Below, in pieces: positions 50,401 to 64,000 of a stretch of DNA of 64,000 bases; within the stretch, counting starts at the first letter, position 1, and each line of letters starts with the position of its first letter. The stretch spans positions 51,971,695 through 52,035,694 of the forward strand of contig NC_034411.1 in NCBI RefSeq assembly GCF_002078875.1, given 5' to 3'. The notes beneath the pieces were generated by a model, which saw only the letters and a list, made by a program, of their open reading frames with translations, ran no database searches and was not told the DNA's origin. This stretch comes from Numida meleagris. Its lineage: Eukaryota; Chordata; Aves; Galliformes; Numididae. A program made the position numbers and the translations under genes.

Positions 50401-53400
50401 AAAGCTCTTCAGGCAGCCCCGCAGGCTGGTACGCAAGGCAGAGCTTCTGCAGACCTGAAACACCAGGACTCCGAGAGCTCCCGCAATTGTCCTGCATCTT
50501 ATTTGTTTCTCCTGTTTTTGATTCTCTTGGCATCCACTATTTCTAGTCAGAAGGGCAGTAGCAGCAACCCCTGTTCTTGAGCACCTTCCCATATGTCTGC
50601 AATACTTCTAAGAGATAAAATGCTGTCAAGTGCTACCCATGACCTTAACATGCCAGGTCAACACTTAAATCCTTTTTCCTCTTCAGAGCTACACTGTTTG
50701 CTAGTATAAAAATAAGTAAAGCCTAAGCTCTTCCCACTCCCCCTGCCTTTCCTCATACACCTAACAGAAAAATAGCTGGAGCAAAACTCCCACATATTGC
50801 ACAAGATCCAAACTCCAACAGCCCTAAACAGGCTTTTTCCTGTCCTAAGTCTACGCTAGAACTAGTAAAAAATTAACACTTGCAAGATTATAATGTCATC
50901 AGAACAGAGGAAGTGAAGGAAAATCCAAACCCAAGCAAACCTGAATACACTACAAACACATGGCATTTCCACAACTAACAGAACTCTACAACACTGAGCT
51001 CTGCATTTAAGCTCTTCATTCACCTCCTTAACCCCAACCCCAAGGCCACCTCTACTCAGCAGCTATGTACTTTCCCTCCAGCTTCACATCTGCAGCCTTG
51101 CCATTCTAATGAGAAACCTTTGCCAGCTGGATCCAGCTCCCAGAGCAATCTCTGTAATGAGGACAGGCACCTGGGGACCTACCTGCCTGGCTCAGGAGGA
51201 GAATTTAGTTTGTTTTTCCAATCCCTTGTACTGCAGAGTTCTCTGAGGCCATGATAAGTGAATGCCAGACCACCTGGCAGCAAAAGCAGATAAGGAAGGG
51301 AGTACGGTGGAGCAGATGAGTGGGAGGTAGCCAGAGTGGGAGGAAAGAGTTAATCAGCTCTTGGATCCAAGCATCCAGCTTTAATGCCAAGCCTGGAAGA
51401 GGGTGCAGGTGTCTGTTTGGTGAAACTGCCTTTTGGTTGCATAGCTTTATTTTTTTATTACATATTTTTTAAATAATTTTGTTTGCTGTATTTTAGTCAC
51501 AGCTAATAGGGAAGAGGGAGACTTCACTTTCTTGTGAAGTTATTGTTCAGCCAAAGCCCAACTTTAAAAATACATTTTCTAAATATGCGCTATTTACTCT
51601 TGTCCTTAGAAACTTGATTGGCAGAAATAAGAGCTGCAAAAGGAGATCTTGTCAGTCGTTCTTAAGGTTTCCTTAATATGGAAACAATTACCTACCATTT
51701 AATCTGCATTTTTAAAGTGGCATGGTGAGCACGTACCTGAAAGTTTCAACCTCTTTTTGTTTTATAAAGAAAACTTATTTATTTGGGGAGATTGCACAGG
51801 TGAGGTAGCCAAACTTTCCAGGTGGCCCCTGAAAAACCACCCAGGCCTATTTTCTACCATTTTCTGTAAACACGTTGCATGTTTTTGTACATGTATTTAC
51901 CATTCTGCAGACACTCACTGGTGCAGCTTCAAACATCTGTCCCATGAAATCCAAAGGATGAGTGTATGCTCATGTGCAGAGGAGGCACTGTATAGTGCCT
52001 TGTAGCTGCTGGAAGTGGAAGCCACAGGGCTTTGCTCTGTGCCATGTCACATTGACACTGTCCCACGAAAATAGGATTTTGTAAAAATTAAACCGGAATT
52101 ATCCTATGGTAAGCTTAGTTACAGAATTTCTGGGACAGTTTGTCCATAGAACAAGCATTCACCACCTTATCATCAGAAGGTCTTGATTCTGACCCCAAGC
52201 ACAGATTTGGTGCCAGGTATAGCAGAGTGTTTGTGCTCCGTTGCAAATGCCATTTTGCAAGGGAATGTGTTGCTTTATGGCATACATGTATAAAGCACAG
52301 AGCTAAGTTGAGATGCATTTGCCTTTGCTGAGAAAGGAAACAATTATTCTATTTGTTTGGCTTCCAAGATGTGAATGGCAAATGTCTTTCTCACCTCACT
52401 GAGGAAAAGAAAAAATCACACCCAATATGGTTAAGGTGCACCACTTTTTGCTAAGCTGCATGGCAACCTTGCAATTTGAACACTCTTTTTTTGTAACCTG
52501 AAAAAAAATCCATTTATATATATATATGATTTATCCCTTAGAGACACCTCACACATGAACATCTTGGGTTGTTTCCTATAACATGGCAGAGCTCATAAAT
52601 AAAAGGAATAGGCAGAGCAGCAGAAGTGAAATTCATTTCAAGCAAGCTTTTAGAGGAATTGATTCAGCTGCAGTCTGGACATGATACTTGGCCACAGGGT
52701 GAAAAAAATGCCCTAGAGAGAGAAGGGCTGGTCTGGGCACCTTTAGGGAGCTTATCTGGGAGTATGTGACCTCCCTAGCTGCTGCTTTCCTTACTGCAGA
52801 GAATATGGCTGCAACTGGGATCACCTTTTCCTAAGTTCAGATATACCTTCTGGAAAGCCAGCAGACAGTTGAGGGTTTTGATACTTGTGTCCTGTGACAA
52901 AAGGCTGGGCTTTGAGAGGAGCACAACAGGTATTTTCATTGGGAACACCCCCAGAGTTGCTGCTTTTGACTCACCATGCAACTCTATTGTGGACTCTTCT
53001 TCCAATTTTCGGCCACTAGATGCCATGATACGAATTCTGTGAGGTCCTCATGGTGGTTTCCTCCAACTGCAGGCTCTTCAGCACAGCTGCATCTGGTGGT
53101 GTCAAGTTCCCCTCCTCCCCTCAGCTTCCACAGCAGCAACCTGTGCCCCCGCACCAGGCCTTGGCTGCAGTCCCCCACAGTAACACAATCCACAAAGGGA
53201 ACATTAGAAGGTGTTTTCTGGGCCAAGGATTTTCCCCTACCAGGTTTCAGAAAGGCCTGTCTCCTCCCCACTGCTCTTGTGTTACTCCAACCCACCTTTG
53301 CAGCCCAGAGTGTCCTGGTGTCACCTGGCAGTCCCTACCCCGAGTATGTTTCATCCTGGCTGTGCTACTCTGATCAATCAGAGCAAATCAACAGCAGATG

Positions 53401-53567
53401 GGGGCACATTGCCATGTGGGCTGGAGGCTCACGTCCCACCCTGGCTGCATGCTGGATAGGGCCCTCCTCAGCCTGTGCTGCTTTTTCAGCAGCTCCCTTC
53501 TGACTGGCACGGTGCTGCTGAAAGGGTTGGAAACCCAGCTCTCTAGCTTCAGACACACAGAAATCCT
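47481..53567. other. Intergenic DNA, no recognised gene
   Basis: Mixed composition, GC-richer around 48.6-50.5 kb and 52.9-53.5 kb, which inflates ORF length on both strands (for example 49003-49443 + and 50090-50533 -). None shows a family signature. Confidence 0.55.
52515..52530. repeat. (TA)n microsatellite
   Basis: Short TA run in intergenic DNA. Confidence 0.85.
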
Positions 53568-53900
53568 GAGTGTAGAACTGTTTAAGTTGGAAGGGACCTT
53601 TAAAGGTCATCCAGTCCAACTCCCCTGCAATGAACAGGGACACCTACAGCTAGATCAGGTTGCTCAGAGCCCCTCCAGCCTGACCTTGAATGACTCCAGG
53701 GACAGGGCTTCTACCACCTCTCCAGGCAACCTGTGCCAGTATCTCAACACCCTTGTTCTAAAAAAAATCCTTCCTTATAGCCAGTCTAAATCTTCCCTCT
53801 TTTAGTTTGAAACCTTTTTCACTTGTCCTATCACAGCATACCCTGAGGAGCCTGTCCCCTTCTTTCTTACAGCCTTGGCCTGGCTGGCCATATAATGGCT
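53568..53900 (-). repeat. CR1 3' end, inverted
   Basis: Reverse CR1: TTGGAAGGGACCTTTAAAGG, TCATCCAGTCCAACTCCCCT, CTCCAGGGACAGGGCTTC, TTCACTTGTCCTATCACAGC. Close to the subfamily of the 30.5-kb copy. Confidence 0.92.
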
Positions 53901-55519
53901 GCAGGGGCACGGCGTGTTGAGCGTCTCCCTCCAGACAAGGCAGAGCAGTGCCCTGGCTGGCCTGGGGCATGAAGGTGATGGTGCCAACGACGCCCCAGGG
54001 CACGATGGTGGAGGTGGCTCTGGCCAGCTCAGGGCCTGAAGCTGGTGGTGGCCATGACTTGCCTGGAGCGAGGCACAGCCCTGGTTTCCTCCCCAAAGTC
54101 TTGTACTGAGCACAGCTCTGCTGGGGCAGGGGCCAGCGCCAGGGGATTTCACATGCAATATGAACTGCCTTAGCAGGCGTGCTGTGGGTGAGTTAAGGAC
54201 ATACTTTCAGCCTTAATTCTGAGTTTCCTAGGTTTTGTCAGTTTCAGCCAGATCCCTAATGTTATTTTAATGCAGTTGTTTTGTGTGTGAATAATATGCT
54301 TTTGACGCCAAACCACAAGCCCTGGAACCAATATCTCATAAAAATGCCTAGAGTCCAAAGCTAGAAGCTGTTACTCAGCTGATCGAGTGATGCCTAAAAA
54401 GTTACAGGTTAATGCTGTTCCCCAGGGGAAGGAAACATTAAGCCTGCTGTCTGCTGGGGCTGGGTGCTGTCTCATGCAGCGTGACCAGGGGCTGGGGGGC
54501 AGCTCATGGTGGGGCTGGGGCACCCTGTGGGATGGCTCAGCAGGTTCCACCTGGGCTCCTTGAGGGGAGAGGTGGGGGTAAGCGGGTTAATGAGTTCTTT
54601 CATAAAGACGCCCGGATGAGGGCATTCCAGCAACACTCCACCCAGCAGTGGATCACTGCAGCTCACCCTCTCGCAGCCCTGCTGCTGTGGGCTGTAATTC
54701 AAGGGACACCGGAAAGGAGGGTGGACACCGGCTTGCTGCCCTAGCCGGCAACATTGGCATGATGGCAGATGTTGTGAGGTCAGGTCCCAGGGTGCTGCTC
54801 CATTCTTCAAGTGGGGTATGCAGGAGAGGGAATGGGAAATGGGGGTGAAGCTGTCCCTGTATGCTCGCCTTCACTTCAGACTGGGAAATCAAGCCACAGG
54901 ATGTCAGTGCAGCCTGTGCAAATGCCAAGCTTTCTGAAAGAAATGACTATCTTTTTTCAAGAGCGTGCAGGAAGATCTCTTTCCCAGAACATCTTCTTAT
55001 TTAGGAAACTCACATCACGGTGGCAAAGCAAAGCAGAATGCTTATTTGGGAATAAGAAAATGAGATGTGGCCTGAAGTCACTGCCTGCATGTAGACACCA
55101 CAGCAAAAAGCTGGAGGACACACCAGAGGCAGTTGCTTGCTCACAAATACAGCACTGGATGGGCTGGAGGCCCAGACAGCTGCTATTTGCTGCCTGTGTC
55201 CTCAGATACTCGCTGTGGAGTTGTAAGGTATTGATTATTTTCCTGTTACAACACAGAAGGATTAGCTAGATTAGCTTCTGCAGAGGTGAGAAAGAAATGT
55301 GTTGTGTAGACTGCTTGTTTTGCTCTAATTGGATTCACACTCTCTTTCTGAATAAATCTCGCTTTACTCCAGGTCTTGTGGTTTTTCATGGACATGAATG
55401 CTGAGGAGATCTTCCCAGGACCAGCAAGTGAATCTCATCGCTGGTGGAGAAAGCAAAGGGATAGTGCTGCTGTCACCTCAGGGGCAGGCAGCCTGCAAAC
55501 AGCATGGCCAAGGAAGCTG

Positions 55520-55605
55520 TCATAATCATTAAGGTTGGAAAAGACCACTAAGATCATCTAGTCCAACCCTCAGTGGTCCCATCCCAGCTAATGATTCCCG
55601 ATCAC
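55520..55605 (-). repeat. Short CR1 3' end, inverted
   Basis: AATCATTAAGGTTGGAAAAG, ACCACTAAGATCATCTAGTC and CAACCCTCAG, the terminal part of a CR1 in reverse. Confidence 0.88.
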
Positions 55606-56583
55606 AGACAGCTTTTGGCAGGATAAGGTAAAGCCCCTCTTTGCAGAGAGAAACCTAAGCTTTTCAGTCCTTCTGGACACAAATTTCACACCTGCTCTGG
55701 GCAACCTGCCCGGAGCGTGGTGCTGGTGGTGCTTATCCGAAAGCAGTGTATACTGGTCTCCATTCAGCAGTGAGCTGCGCTGTATACTGAAATTGTCAGC
55801 AAATTTTCAGCTGCAGCTCATCATCTTTTCTAGCTGGTGCAGAACACTGTAAATAAATTATCTTTGTCTGCTGTTTTTCCTGGTCTCCTGGCTCAGAAAT
55901 GTGGAAAGTACCTGAAGCAGGAGCAGCTTCTCAAATTTGTCCTTTAAAACTGTAGAAACAAAATGAGCTCAGTTAGAAAAGAAAGAAATCGCGTAGCTTA
56001 AAAATCCTGGGCCTCTATGCTGGTAAAGTGCTAAGTGTCCTCACTCTGCTAAACAAATAAATATTTTTCACCTGTTTGTGCCATGCACTGTGGAAACTTT
56101 TGACATCTCTTCTGGTGGCTGTGGTCTGAAGCTAAGCTCTGCCTCTTAGTCAGATGGATACCAAAAACCTTAGACCAGCTGGATGGTCTGAGTAAGCATT
56201 TCAGAGTTAAGCCTAAAATTTGAAATTCTTCCACTTACAACGTGTTCCCACAGAGAATGAATGAATGTTGCATCAGGAAATCAGTCTTCTGTGTAAAGCA
56301 CCTGCTCCTGCAGTTTCCAAAAATGTCCTGTATTTGTGGATACCTCTGGGTCCACACAAATCCATGACTTGTCTGAGGCAGTGCGGTAGGTCTTACTGGA
56401 ATTTGTGCATATATACTAAACTTGACAGGAAATTTACATTGCTGTTTTGGTCGTGTTTCTTCCAATGACAGATGATTATTTTCTGTTGGCTTTATTATTC
56501 AAGAACTGAACAATGAAGCATCAAATAAATCCTCATGTTCTCATGGTACATTCTCTTTTTGAGGTGGGTATTTGAGTGATTTG

Positions 56584-56596
56584 ATATATATATATA
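56584..56596. repeat. (TA)n microsatellite
   Basis: Short TA run in intergenic DNA. Confidence 0.8.
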
Positions 56597-56875
56597 TTCG
56601 GTAATACCTTTTGCCTTGCTCATTTGCTCTTGCAGAACTCATTTGTTTTAGTACATTTAGAGTCCACGGGAGGTGCTAAATAATCATTTAAAATGGGTCA
56701 AATTAAGTAGTTTTCCCAGCATCACGTATGTAAGCAGAGTATCCAGTTCTGCAGAACAGCTTTTGGATTCCTACTCTTTCTCTTCCTATCTTGTCCTGAC
56801 TCCTTTGCTACACATCAGATAAGCTACTGACAGCCTCATTCCCTGCACTGTTTGTACAGCAGTATGCATCCTGAA

Positions 56876-56896
56876 AAATAAATAAATAAATAAAAA
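56876..56896. repeat. (AAAT)n microsatellite
   Basis: About five AAAT units followed by A-rich sequence. Confidence 0.88.
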
Positions 56897-58799
56897 GAAA
56901 TTAAAAGAAATAAAAAATGATTGGTCAGCTAATTCAAAGGAACTTTTTATAATATGGGCAAGATAGTCTGTATTTCCTTATCTTTCTTTTTGGAGTACCT
57001 CAGCCATTTTAGTAGAAACGTTTCCTTCAACATCAGCCTGAATGAAACATGCAGAATTTTCCTAGCAGGGAATATTCCAGTCCACAAAAATGAAAGTTAG
57101 GTAAAAGAAAAATAACAGAGTCTGCTACTAGAAAATATGATACAGCTTGGACTACAGAAATCACTGTAACACTGAAATCACCGTATCTACTGAAGTTTGC
57201 CATCTCTGCAATGGAGGTGCCAGATGCTTTCATTCCACAAAACAGGGATATACAGATTTTAAGGCAGCAAGCAAAAGAAAACATTATTTCTAATGGAAAC
57301 CAAAGGTGCAATTTGGAAGGTCAAGGCATTGCTTTCCTGTCACAGTAACTACACAGCAAAGGGGGAGAGGCTCAGCAGTACAGTGGGGAAGGGATGGGAT
57401 TTCCGAGTGGTGCAGGAAAATGCTGGTAGGGGAAGTAACAGCTACCAGTCCCTCTCTCACTGTCCTGCCAGGGGACAATATAAACAGGCAGATGCTAGTA
57501 GTCTCTGGATTGAATGTTAAGACTTACAGATTATCTGATCCAGAATTATATGAAGCAGCAAGATGGCTTTTGGAAATGTAGCATACAGCAGAAAGACCCA
57601 TTTATTTGTTGCTTTCTGATCAAGTTGAAATCGAAGGACACTGTATAAACCATGGGAAAACCCCAACAGTCCTCAACAAAAAATTTTGTTAAATCTCTCT
57701 CTTCCATAGTTTCCAGATCACAGAAATGTTGAGTGGAGGGGAGAGGAGAGAGGTGAGGTGCACCCGGCTTCAAGAAGCCAGGGCAGAAAATTATGCACCT
57801 CTTCAAGAGAAACTGAAAATATTATTTAACATCTCCAGGCAGATAAGCTCGTAAGTGAGCCCGCTTGATTGTGGACTGGCTTATTCATCAACTTAGTATT
57901 CAGGAATGGGAACAATTGCCATAGCAACATTCCCATCTTCTGACATGTATCATGCAGATCATGTAGTCAAGGCAGCATAGCACCCTCTCACACATGTGCT
58001 CTGTGAACTTTTGTATTCCTGACAATATTAAAGACAGAAATATGATTGACATTCTTGCCTGTGTTTCTTTATGATTCCTTAAAAAAATATGGAAATGCTT
58101 CCCTTCCCCCATCCTCCTCCTTTGAACTGTTTTCTCTCCATCCCACTGAAATTATAAGAACAGCTCATGCCCCAGATCTGCAGATATATGTTCCTGAAAG
58201 TAGTCCTACGCTATGCAAATGTGTAAACTGCAAAATGTAGAGGGTTTTAAAAATTAAGCATATCCAGCAGAATCTAAATCCTGAGTAAAAGCACTGAAAG
58301 GAACTAGAAATCTTAAGAGTACTTGCATAATTAGTGTTCTACTAAACAAAGCCTGAAATCTTTTTTCTTCCTTTGTTGTTTTTGTTTGGTCTTGAGTTAG
58401 GCTGAACTCTGCAGTCACACACACCAACCATAGATATGGTACATGCCAATATGTATGTCATCCTATGGGAGCTGCGTTCACGGGCACAGCAGCATATTCT
58501 GTGTTTTTCCAGCCAAGGTCCAGCTATGGTTCGGGCTACGTGGAGTTCCTGCTGAAGGAAAAGTCCTACCACATGGCTAAGATGTGGTCCAGTACAAACA
58601 GGGTGCTGCAACACTGTGCAGTATAACCACTTTTGCAGCCTTAACAGCAGTGGCAACCAGGCACTTAACTTCACAAGCATTCTTGCTTTAATTGTATCAT
58701 AGGCCATCCAGCAGACCTCTTTCTAAATTTACCTCCAGTTTAGAAGTGTGGCTCCTTCCAAAATCTCTGTAACACTAGAAACAGCTGGGCTATAGTAAG

Positions 58800-58871
58800 T
58801 AGGTCAGGTTGATAGTTGGACTTGGTGAGCTTGAAGGTCTTTTCCAACCTAGATGATTCTAAGATTCTATA
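58800..58871 (+). repeat. Short CR1 3' end
   Basis: GGTTGATAGTTGGACTTGGT, then GAAGGTCTTTTCCAACCTAG and ATGATTCTAAGATTCTATAA. Confidence 0.9.
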
Positions 58872-61800
58872 AATTAATATTTTTACCACTACATAGGTAT
58901 GCCTCTAATTATGCCTATCCCACCTGTGGTTCTGCCGTTAAAAGTATCACAATGTATTGCCACTTGCCTAAGTATTTCTTCCTCAGACCTGGGACTTTAC
59001 ATGCTGTCCTCTCCTCCTCAGGATGCCTATAGCACCACTTCTGCATGTGGGCTGGCTCCAGCAGCCCCTTCAACTTTCAAAACCATCCATAACTGCAGCC
59101 CCAGTAGAGGGAGAATGAAACCCATTGTACAAAGCTTAGGTACCTTTCCACCCCAGGGAGAGTGAATGTCCTTATGCTGTGGTCAGAATTGCTTAGTAAT
59201 TCACCCAGGATTGCATCCTGAATGAGTCCCTGTGCTTTTCTGGTTGAAGAGCACTTTCTTCCTCTGTGTACTCCACAGCTACTTGTTCCAAGAAACTATC
59301 ATTCCAGAAATTCTTTCTTTATAACTTGTCCGGTGGTGACTGCCATATTGTATACATGTAGTAGAGGTCCTCCATTATCATAATTTTTGCTGTTTAAGTA
59401 TTTTGCACTTAATTGCCTTCATCTGCTCCATACTTCCATTTTGTTAAGCCACTTCTAGAGAAAACGGTTTGCAGCTTAATACCAGCAGCACAAGACAGAT
59501 GACCTTCCCTTCTTTTATCCCATTGCATCCGTCAGGTGTAAACTTAGAAGCCAAATTGGGAACCTTTATTAAATAAGAACAAATTATTTTTTTTAACGTA
59601 CCAAGTAAATGAGTACAATTATACGTAGAAAGCTAGCCAGGCACTGCACTGCCTACAAAATTAAATTAAACATGCAGAAATGCAGAAGCAAAAATTTCTT
59701 AAGCAGTGCACAGTCTGTAGATGTTATCTATCTGTAAGTGACCGTAGTGCAGTGCAGGGAACTGAAGACTGTGCTCAGAAACATTACACTGAGGGGAAAG
59801 GCAGAAGCACAAAGAGCTGCAAGTTTGGAACTACTGCCCATGACAAGAATTTTACCTTTCATAGCTCCTGATTTCTTTTCATGGTAAGCAAGTAAATATC
59901 ATTTAACATCTGTCATTATTTGTTCCAACTGAAGATGATGTGTGTCTGTATTAACATGTGTGTATATATAGATACATACGTAGGTCTGCATTGAACTTCT
60001 GTATATCCAATATACATACTGTGGGGATGGTTTGTACATTAGAAAAAGAGATATTATGTCCTAGTACTGACTGTACTGTAGCGGTCTCTATATTTAGAAT
60101 GCACACTGCAGAGATTCTTCCCCAGCCTAATCGTGGATATTTACTTTTTAATACATGAGCTATGTATGAAATGCTGAACTTGGACATCGTGATTAGCTAC
60201 AATACAGATAATGAAAAAAAGATGATATTTTACTTCTCTCTCTTTTTACACAGCTCTAAGGAACAGCAAAAAGCTCCTCCGGTGGGCCGAGAAGTCTGTA
60301 GCCTATCTTTCAAATTTCCATACCGGCATTTATGGTGTGGAGGTTCAAACCCTTTTACAGCTGTGGTCTGAACAAAAAAGGGCACTTAAGGGAGCAAGAC
60401 TACGACTTGCTCTTCTGGGCTACATTAAAATCCATTTACTTCCATCTGTTACTTGGACAATACAGAGAGCATTTTAGAGAAAAATAAAATTGCTTATTTT
60501 CGAGAATATACATTAAATATATTCGTTGTTTATGGCCTGTAAATTGGACAGTTCTGTTCTTAGAGTTATTTAATAATACAAAAGGAAGTAACTGTGCTCA
60601 AAAGACCTATTTTCATTCTAAGCACAAAAAGCTTTCTCATTGAATTACGTCATTGGAAGCACTACAGAAAGTGCCCCACCTGCAAGTGCGCTCGCACCCT
60701 CCTTCAGCAAAGCCTCTGCATTGAGAAGCACCTGTGCATATGCTTTGAATTCAGCATGTGCTTAAGTACTTTCCTAAACAGATGTCAACAGTCAAATCTG
60801 TTTACTTTCCAGACTAATTTCATTCCCCCTTTGCTCCTCTTGCCTCAAAAATAGAGAGATCATCGCCTCTGTTGAAATTAACCCATCAAGCCTGCAAGCA
60901 CTTCTATTTCCTGGGATTTCCGAAACAGCCAGGGCTGTATGTGCAAACTCCAGGTTTAATACTACCATCAGATACACTGAAGGCATTTGAATTTTTACAA
61001 CACCTATGTACAACTTGGGCCAAATAAAATGGCCCACATTTAAAATAAAACTCCCAGGTTTCACTGCAACACCTGTGACCCCAGTTTAAGCAGCTGGCTA
61101 AAGCAGCACGTGATGCTTTGAACCACAGGAACAGTGCAGAACAGCTGGGATACCCCAGTGTATATGACCTCTTCTACCAGTATGCATTACTACTTGATTA
61201 GGAGCTTTCTTTGGTTGCTGCTGATGGAAAATATCTGTCACCACCATTTGCCCCTGCTCACATTAAAGACAGGAGCATTAGAAGACAGGATTAGTAACAT
61301 AACACCTCCAAGGCTGCATTCAGAGGCAACCACCGACACATCTCCTGCTGCTTGCTCCTTTATTTCCAGGGCAGGAGCACCAAACCTACCTCAGTGATGT
61401 CAACCTCAGGCTGATGGTCTCTTCAGGACTACATTTTAACTCAAGTTTTAGATTATAAAAGTTTTCAGTGTTCAACCTAATGGTGTCAGAGCCTTCAAAA
61501 GCTAACCAAGTGCATATCAGAGCCCTGCAGGCTGGACAAACTTAATAAAAAATAAAAGGTGAAGAAGAAATTGTTGTCGAGAAATAGTCTTTGAATAGCA
61601 AATTCAAAACAAACAACTAAATCATATGCCTTGTACACTGTCATTACAAACCAATATTTGGGGACCTATTGGAAAAGTTAGCCATTTTTCAGTCTACTCA
61701 CAGTGTCCAAGAGGATATGATGTGCACTGGTGGCAGTTTAGCAAGTACTGTTCATGTGGGCCGAGAAACAAACTACATAACGCTGAGGAAAGTATCTGTC

Positions 61801-64000
61801 AGTTCCCTTTAAAATAACTTACCAGTTGCTACAGAAAGAAAGCAAAATACGGTTTTATCACATACAAGCCAAATCACAGACTAAATTTAGTTATGAAATT
61901 GTGGCAAAAATGAACAAATTATGGCAATTTCTTTGTAACAGAATGGTATGAGAGCTCTGCATATGTATTTTGGGGTATCCAAATGCATGCAGAAAGTGAG
62001 AATGAGCTCTGTAAAGTCAAACGGGGCATACAGTCACACTGAACTTTAGGGCAACTCCATGGGTAGTCATCCTAACTAGCTTTAAAAAAATCTGTTTTTT
62101 TCATGCTTTATATTAAGGCAAGAGAACATTATTCAGATTGCAAAGTCAGAGTGAGGTAATGTCAAAATTAAGGCAGTCTGTTCAACCTTAATTTGGCCCC
62201 TTGTGAGTATGAATTATGATATTGCCTTTAATTAGATGATCACGAAATATTTTTTCCTCTGCCTCATTCATAACACATGATGGATGGTGCTTGGTGAATG
62301 ATGAAACCATATTTTGTTATTTTCCTTGTGGTTCAAGGTGTAGCAGCCTGCCTTATTTACTGCATGCTGTATCTTTCTCTGACAACAGAACTAATGATTC
62401 CTTCACAGAATTTTGTATGTGGTTTTTCATTACAGCCATGACATACTTAACAAATATTAATAATTTAATTTTACAGCAGTTCTCAAGGGAATAGCTAGAA
62501 ATCTTTCCATTTAGCTTATTTATCTACAGCCCACTTTCATAGCTCAAGTTTTCCTCAAAGCTTTGTTTCCTTTGTATTTGCTTTCAGCTTTACTTGCATT
62601 AGCTTTGGGGGTGTACTGACAATACATGGAAACCGAGGTCATGGTCCCCATTCTGGTACACATCTTAGAAATCAAATTCTGCATAGCTTGTAGAAAGTCA
62701 ACAGAACAGCAACTGCATGGCAAATCCTGTTCAGCCAGTAGACGGACCATTTCCAAAGTTGATAAACACTTTAGAGAATTACCTGTGCATTACAGGGAAG
62801 TGCAGGTATGTTTTTTTCTAAAACCCGTACAAAATAGATTTTCCCCATAAAGTAGAAAGTGTTACTAACATAAATGCAATCCTTCTTCCAAATACTCAGT
62901 TCCACAGCAAAAACAGAGAAAAGTTTTCTAGACATAGAAAAAAATACATCTTTTCCATAGACTTTCACTTGGAAATAGATGACTTGTTCTGACAAAAGTT
63001 TTTTGTTTTTTTTTTTAAAAAGTTCCCCCAAGAGAAATACCTTTCAGGGACAATTTCAGCCAAGATGGTTGAAATTTGGCAAGCTTACAAGTGACTTCTA
63101 CTTCAGTCATCATTCATCCATCATCTTTCTTAAGCATGATGGATTGTGTAATTCTAAAGGGAACGAAGACAGTGTAGAAGAGCACTCTGGGTACCCAGGC
63201 CTCTAAGTTATTTATATCTTTGTTCATACATCATAGGTTGGATTTGGTGCTCTAAAATTTTCTTGACTTTAAATACTATGATTCAAAGCTCACAGGAGGT
63301 GGAGAACTTTCTGAGACCTGAGAAGACAAATTGAGTTCAGATCTTCTTCAAATACCATAAATTTCCTTGAGCCAAATGAAACCTATCACATTTTGTGTCA
63401 CATTTCTTGCCTTTGTCTAATATTGCCCGCCTCATGGGATTATGCTCATAACTGATACCTAAGCTTGCCAGACCATTTTTCAGAGGTGCCCAATATTCAT
63501 TAATTCACAGATATAAGGGAAGACAATTTTAAGTGTCCCTATGCAGTACCTCTGAATGGGAGTCTTCTTTCTTTCTCTTAGATACTCATCTATGGATTCG
63601 GCTATGTCAGTTTCTGATGATCAGTCTGTGACGATTCTGCTCTCTTTATACTGTTCATACATTTCCAATATCACCTAAAACAACATGCTATTAGAAGAAA
63701 AACTCTGCCTAAGCAGGTGTAATACTTACTGAGAAAGAGAAATCTTATCATTGACAGCCATTTTGAGCTCTCAGCCATTCAACTGAGCATTAAGTACAGG
63801 AGCGACATTCAGAGTGTGCTCTAGCTGTGTGGCATTTTTGAATGTCTTATTTTTTATCTGATACCATTCCATCAGAATGAACAATTGATTTCAATGAAGG
63901 AAATGATCCCTGTGGAATAACATAAAAAAAAATAATCATAAAAATGTGTAACAAGTCAAAAAGATTTTTCCTTTGGGTTTCCCACCCCAAGCCACAGCTG

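Larger units (their letters stand above)
53901..64000. other. Intergenic DNA to the window edge
   Basis: Contains short CR1 tails and microsatellites only. AIG1, the expected next gene in synteny (minus strand), has no exon I can find here; its 3' UTR could still lie in this stretch without being recognisable. Confidence 0.5.

Noticed and set aside
50090..50533. 147-codon minus-strand ORF
   Set aside because: Overlaps other open frames on both strands and shows no conserved motif.
52976..53503. 175-codon + strand ORF
   Set aside because: Lies in a GC-rich patch open in several frames on both strands next to a CR1; no family signature.
55912..55949. 38-base exon-like segment on the minus strand whose 3' phase would fit the exon-like ORF at 47352-47480
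   Set aside because: Splice-like signals around such short segments occur often by chance; similar ones were seen elsewhere (for example 37239-37282).
58342..58707. 121-codon minus-strand ORF
   Set aside because: No homology recognised, no splice or poly(A) context; left as chance.
37031..64000. AIG1 exons on the minus strand, expected from vertebrate synteny
   Set aside because: I looked by eye for the conserved last-exon and histidine-motif stretches in reverse complement and found none. A partial likeness near 56865 (Met-His-Thr) breaks down at once.

Overview
This is vertebrate nuclear DNA, almost certainly from a bird and most likely a chicken or another galliform. The evidence is a set of split genes with GT-AG introns, one CpG island, AATAAA poly(A) signals, and many fragments of CR1, the dominant avian LINE, including copies that end in the diagnostic ATTCTRTG-type 3' tail. 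There are no bacterial operons, CRISPR arrays or phage-like modules. The three genes are the neighbours FUCA2, PEX3 and ADAT2, which also sit together near AIG1 on human 6q24 (gene order from memory).

Layout. At 1-9.6 kb, FUCA2 (secreted/lysosomal-type alpha-L-fucosidase) lies on the + strand. Its first exon, with the signal peptide, is off the left edge; the last six coding exons are present. At 9.7-28.15 kb, PEX3 (peroxisome biogenesis factor, PEX19 docking receptor) lies on the - strand with all 12 coding exons, which sum to 1110 bases (369 aa plus stop). At 28.30-37.0 kb, ADAT2 (catalytic subunit of the tRNA wobble A34-to-inosine deaminase) lies on the + strand with six coding exons summing to 519 bases (172 aa plus stop). 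FUCA2 and PEX3 are tail to tail, with about 130 bases between their poly(A) signals. PEX3 and ADAT2 are head to head, with 149 bases between start codons inside a CpG island that must act as a shared promoter. From 37 to 64 kb I find no gene I can name. It holds CR1 fragments, simple repeats, a few stretches that look like conserved non-coding elements, and one exon-like ORF on the - strand. AIG1 would be expected further right on the - strand, but I could not find its exons.

The three genes do not form one pathway: glycan degradation, peroxisome membrane assembly and tRNA editing. Their linkage is ordinary vertebrate synteny.

Most notable are two features of ADAT2. Its third coding intron has a perfect minor-spliceosome (U12-type) 5' splice site and a near-perfect U12 branch site, but keeps the reading frame only if it ends in the non-canonical dinucleotide AT. 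The nearby AC would shift the frame, and a downstream AG would remove four residues. In addition, intron 2 carries two closely related CR1 3' ends in opposite orientation about 0.84 kb apart, which could fold into a roughly 240-bp double-stranded RNA. I found nothing that supports a wholly new biological system.
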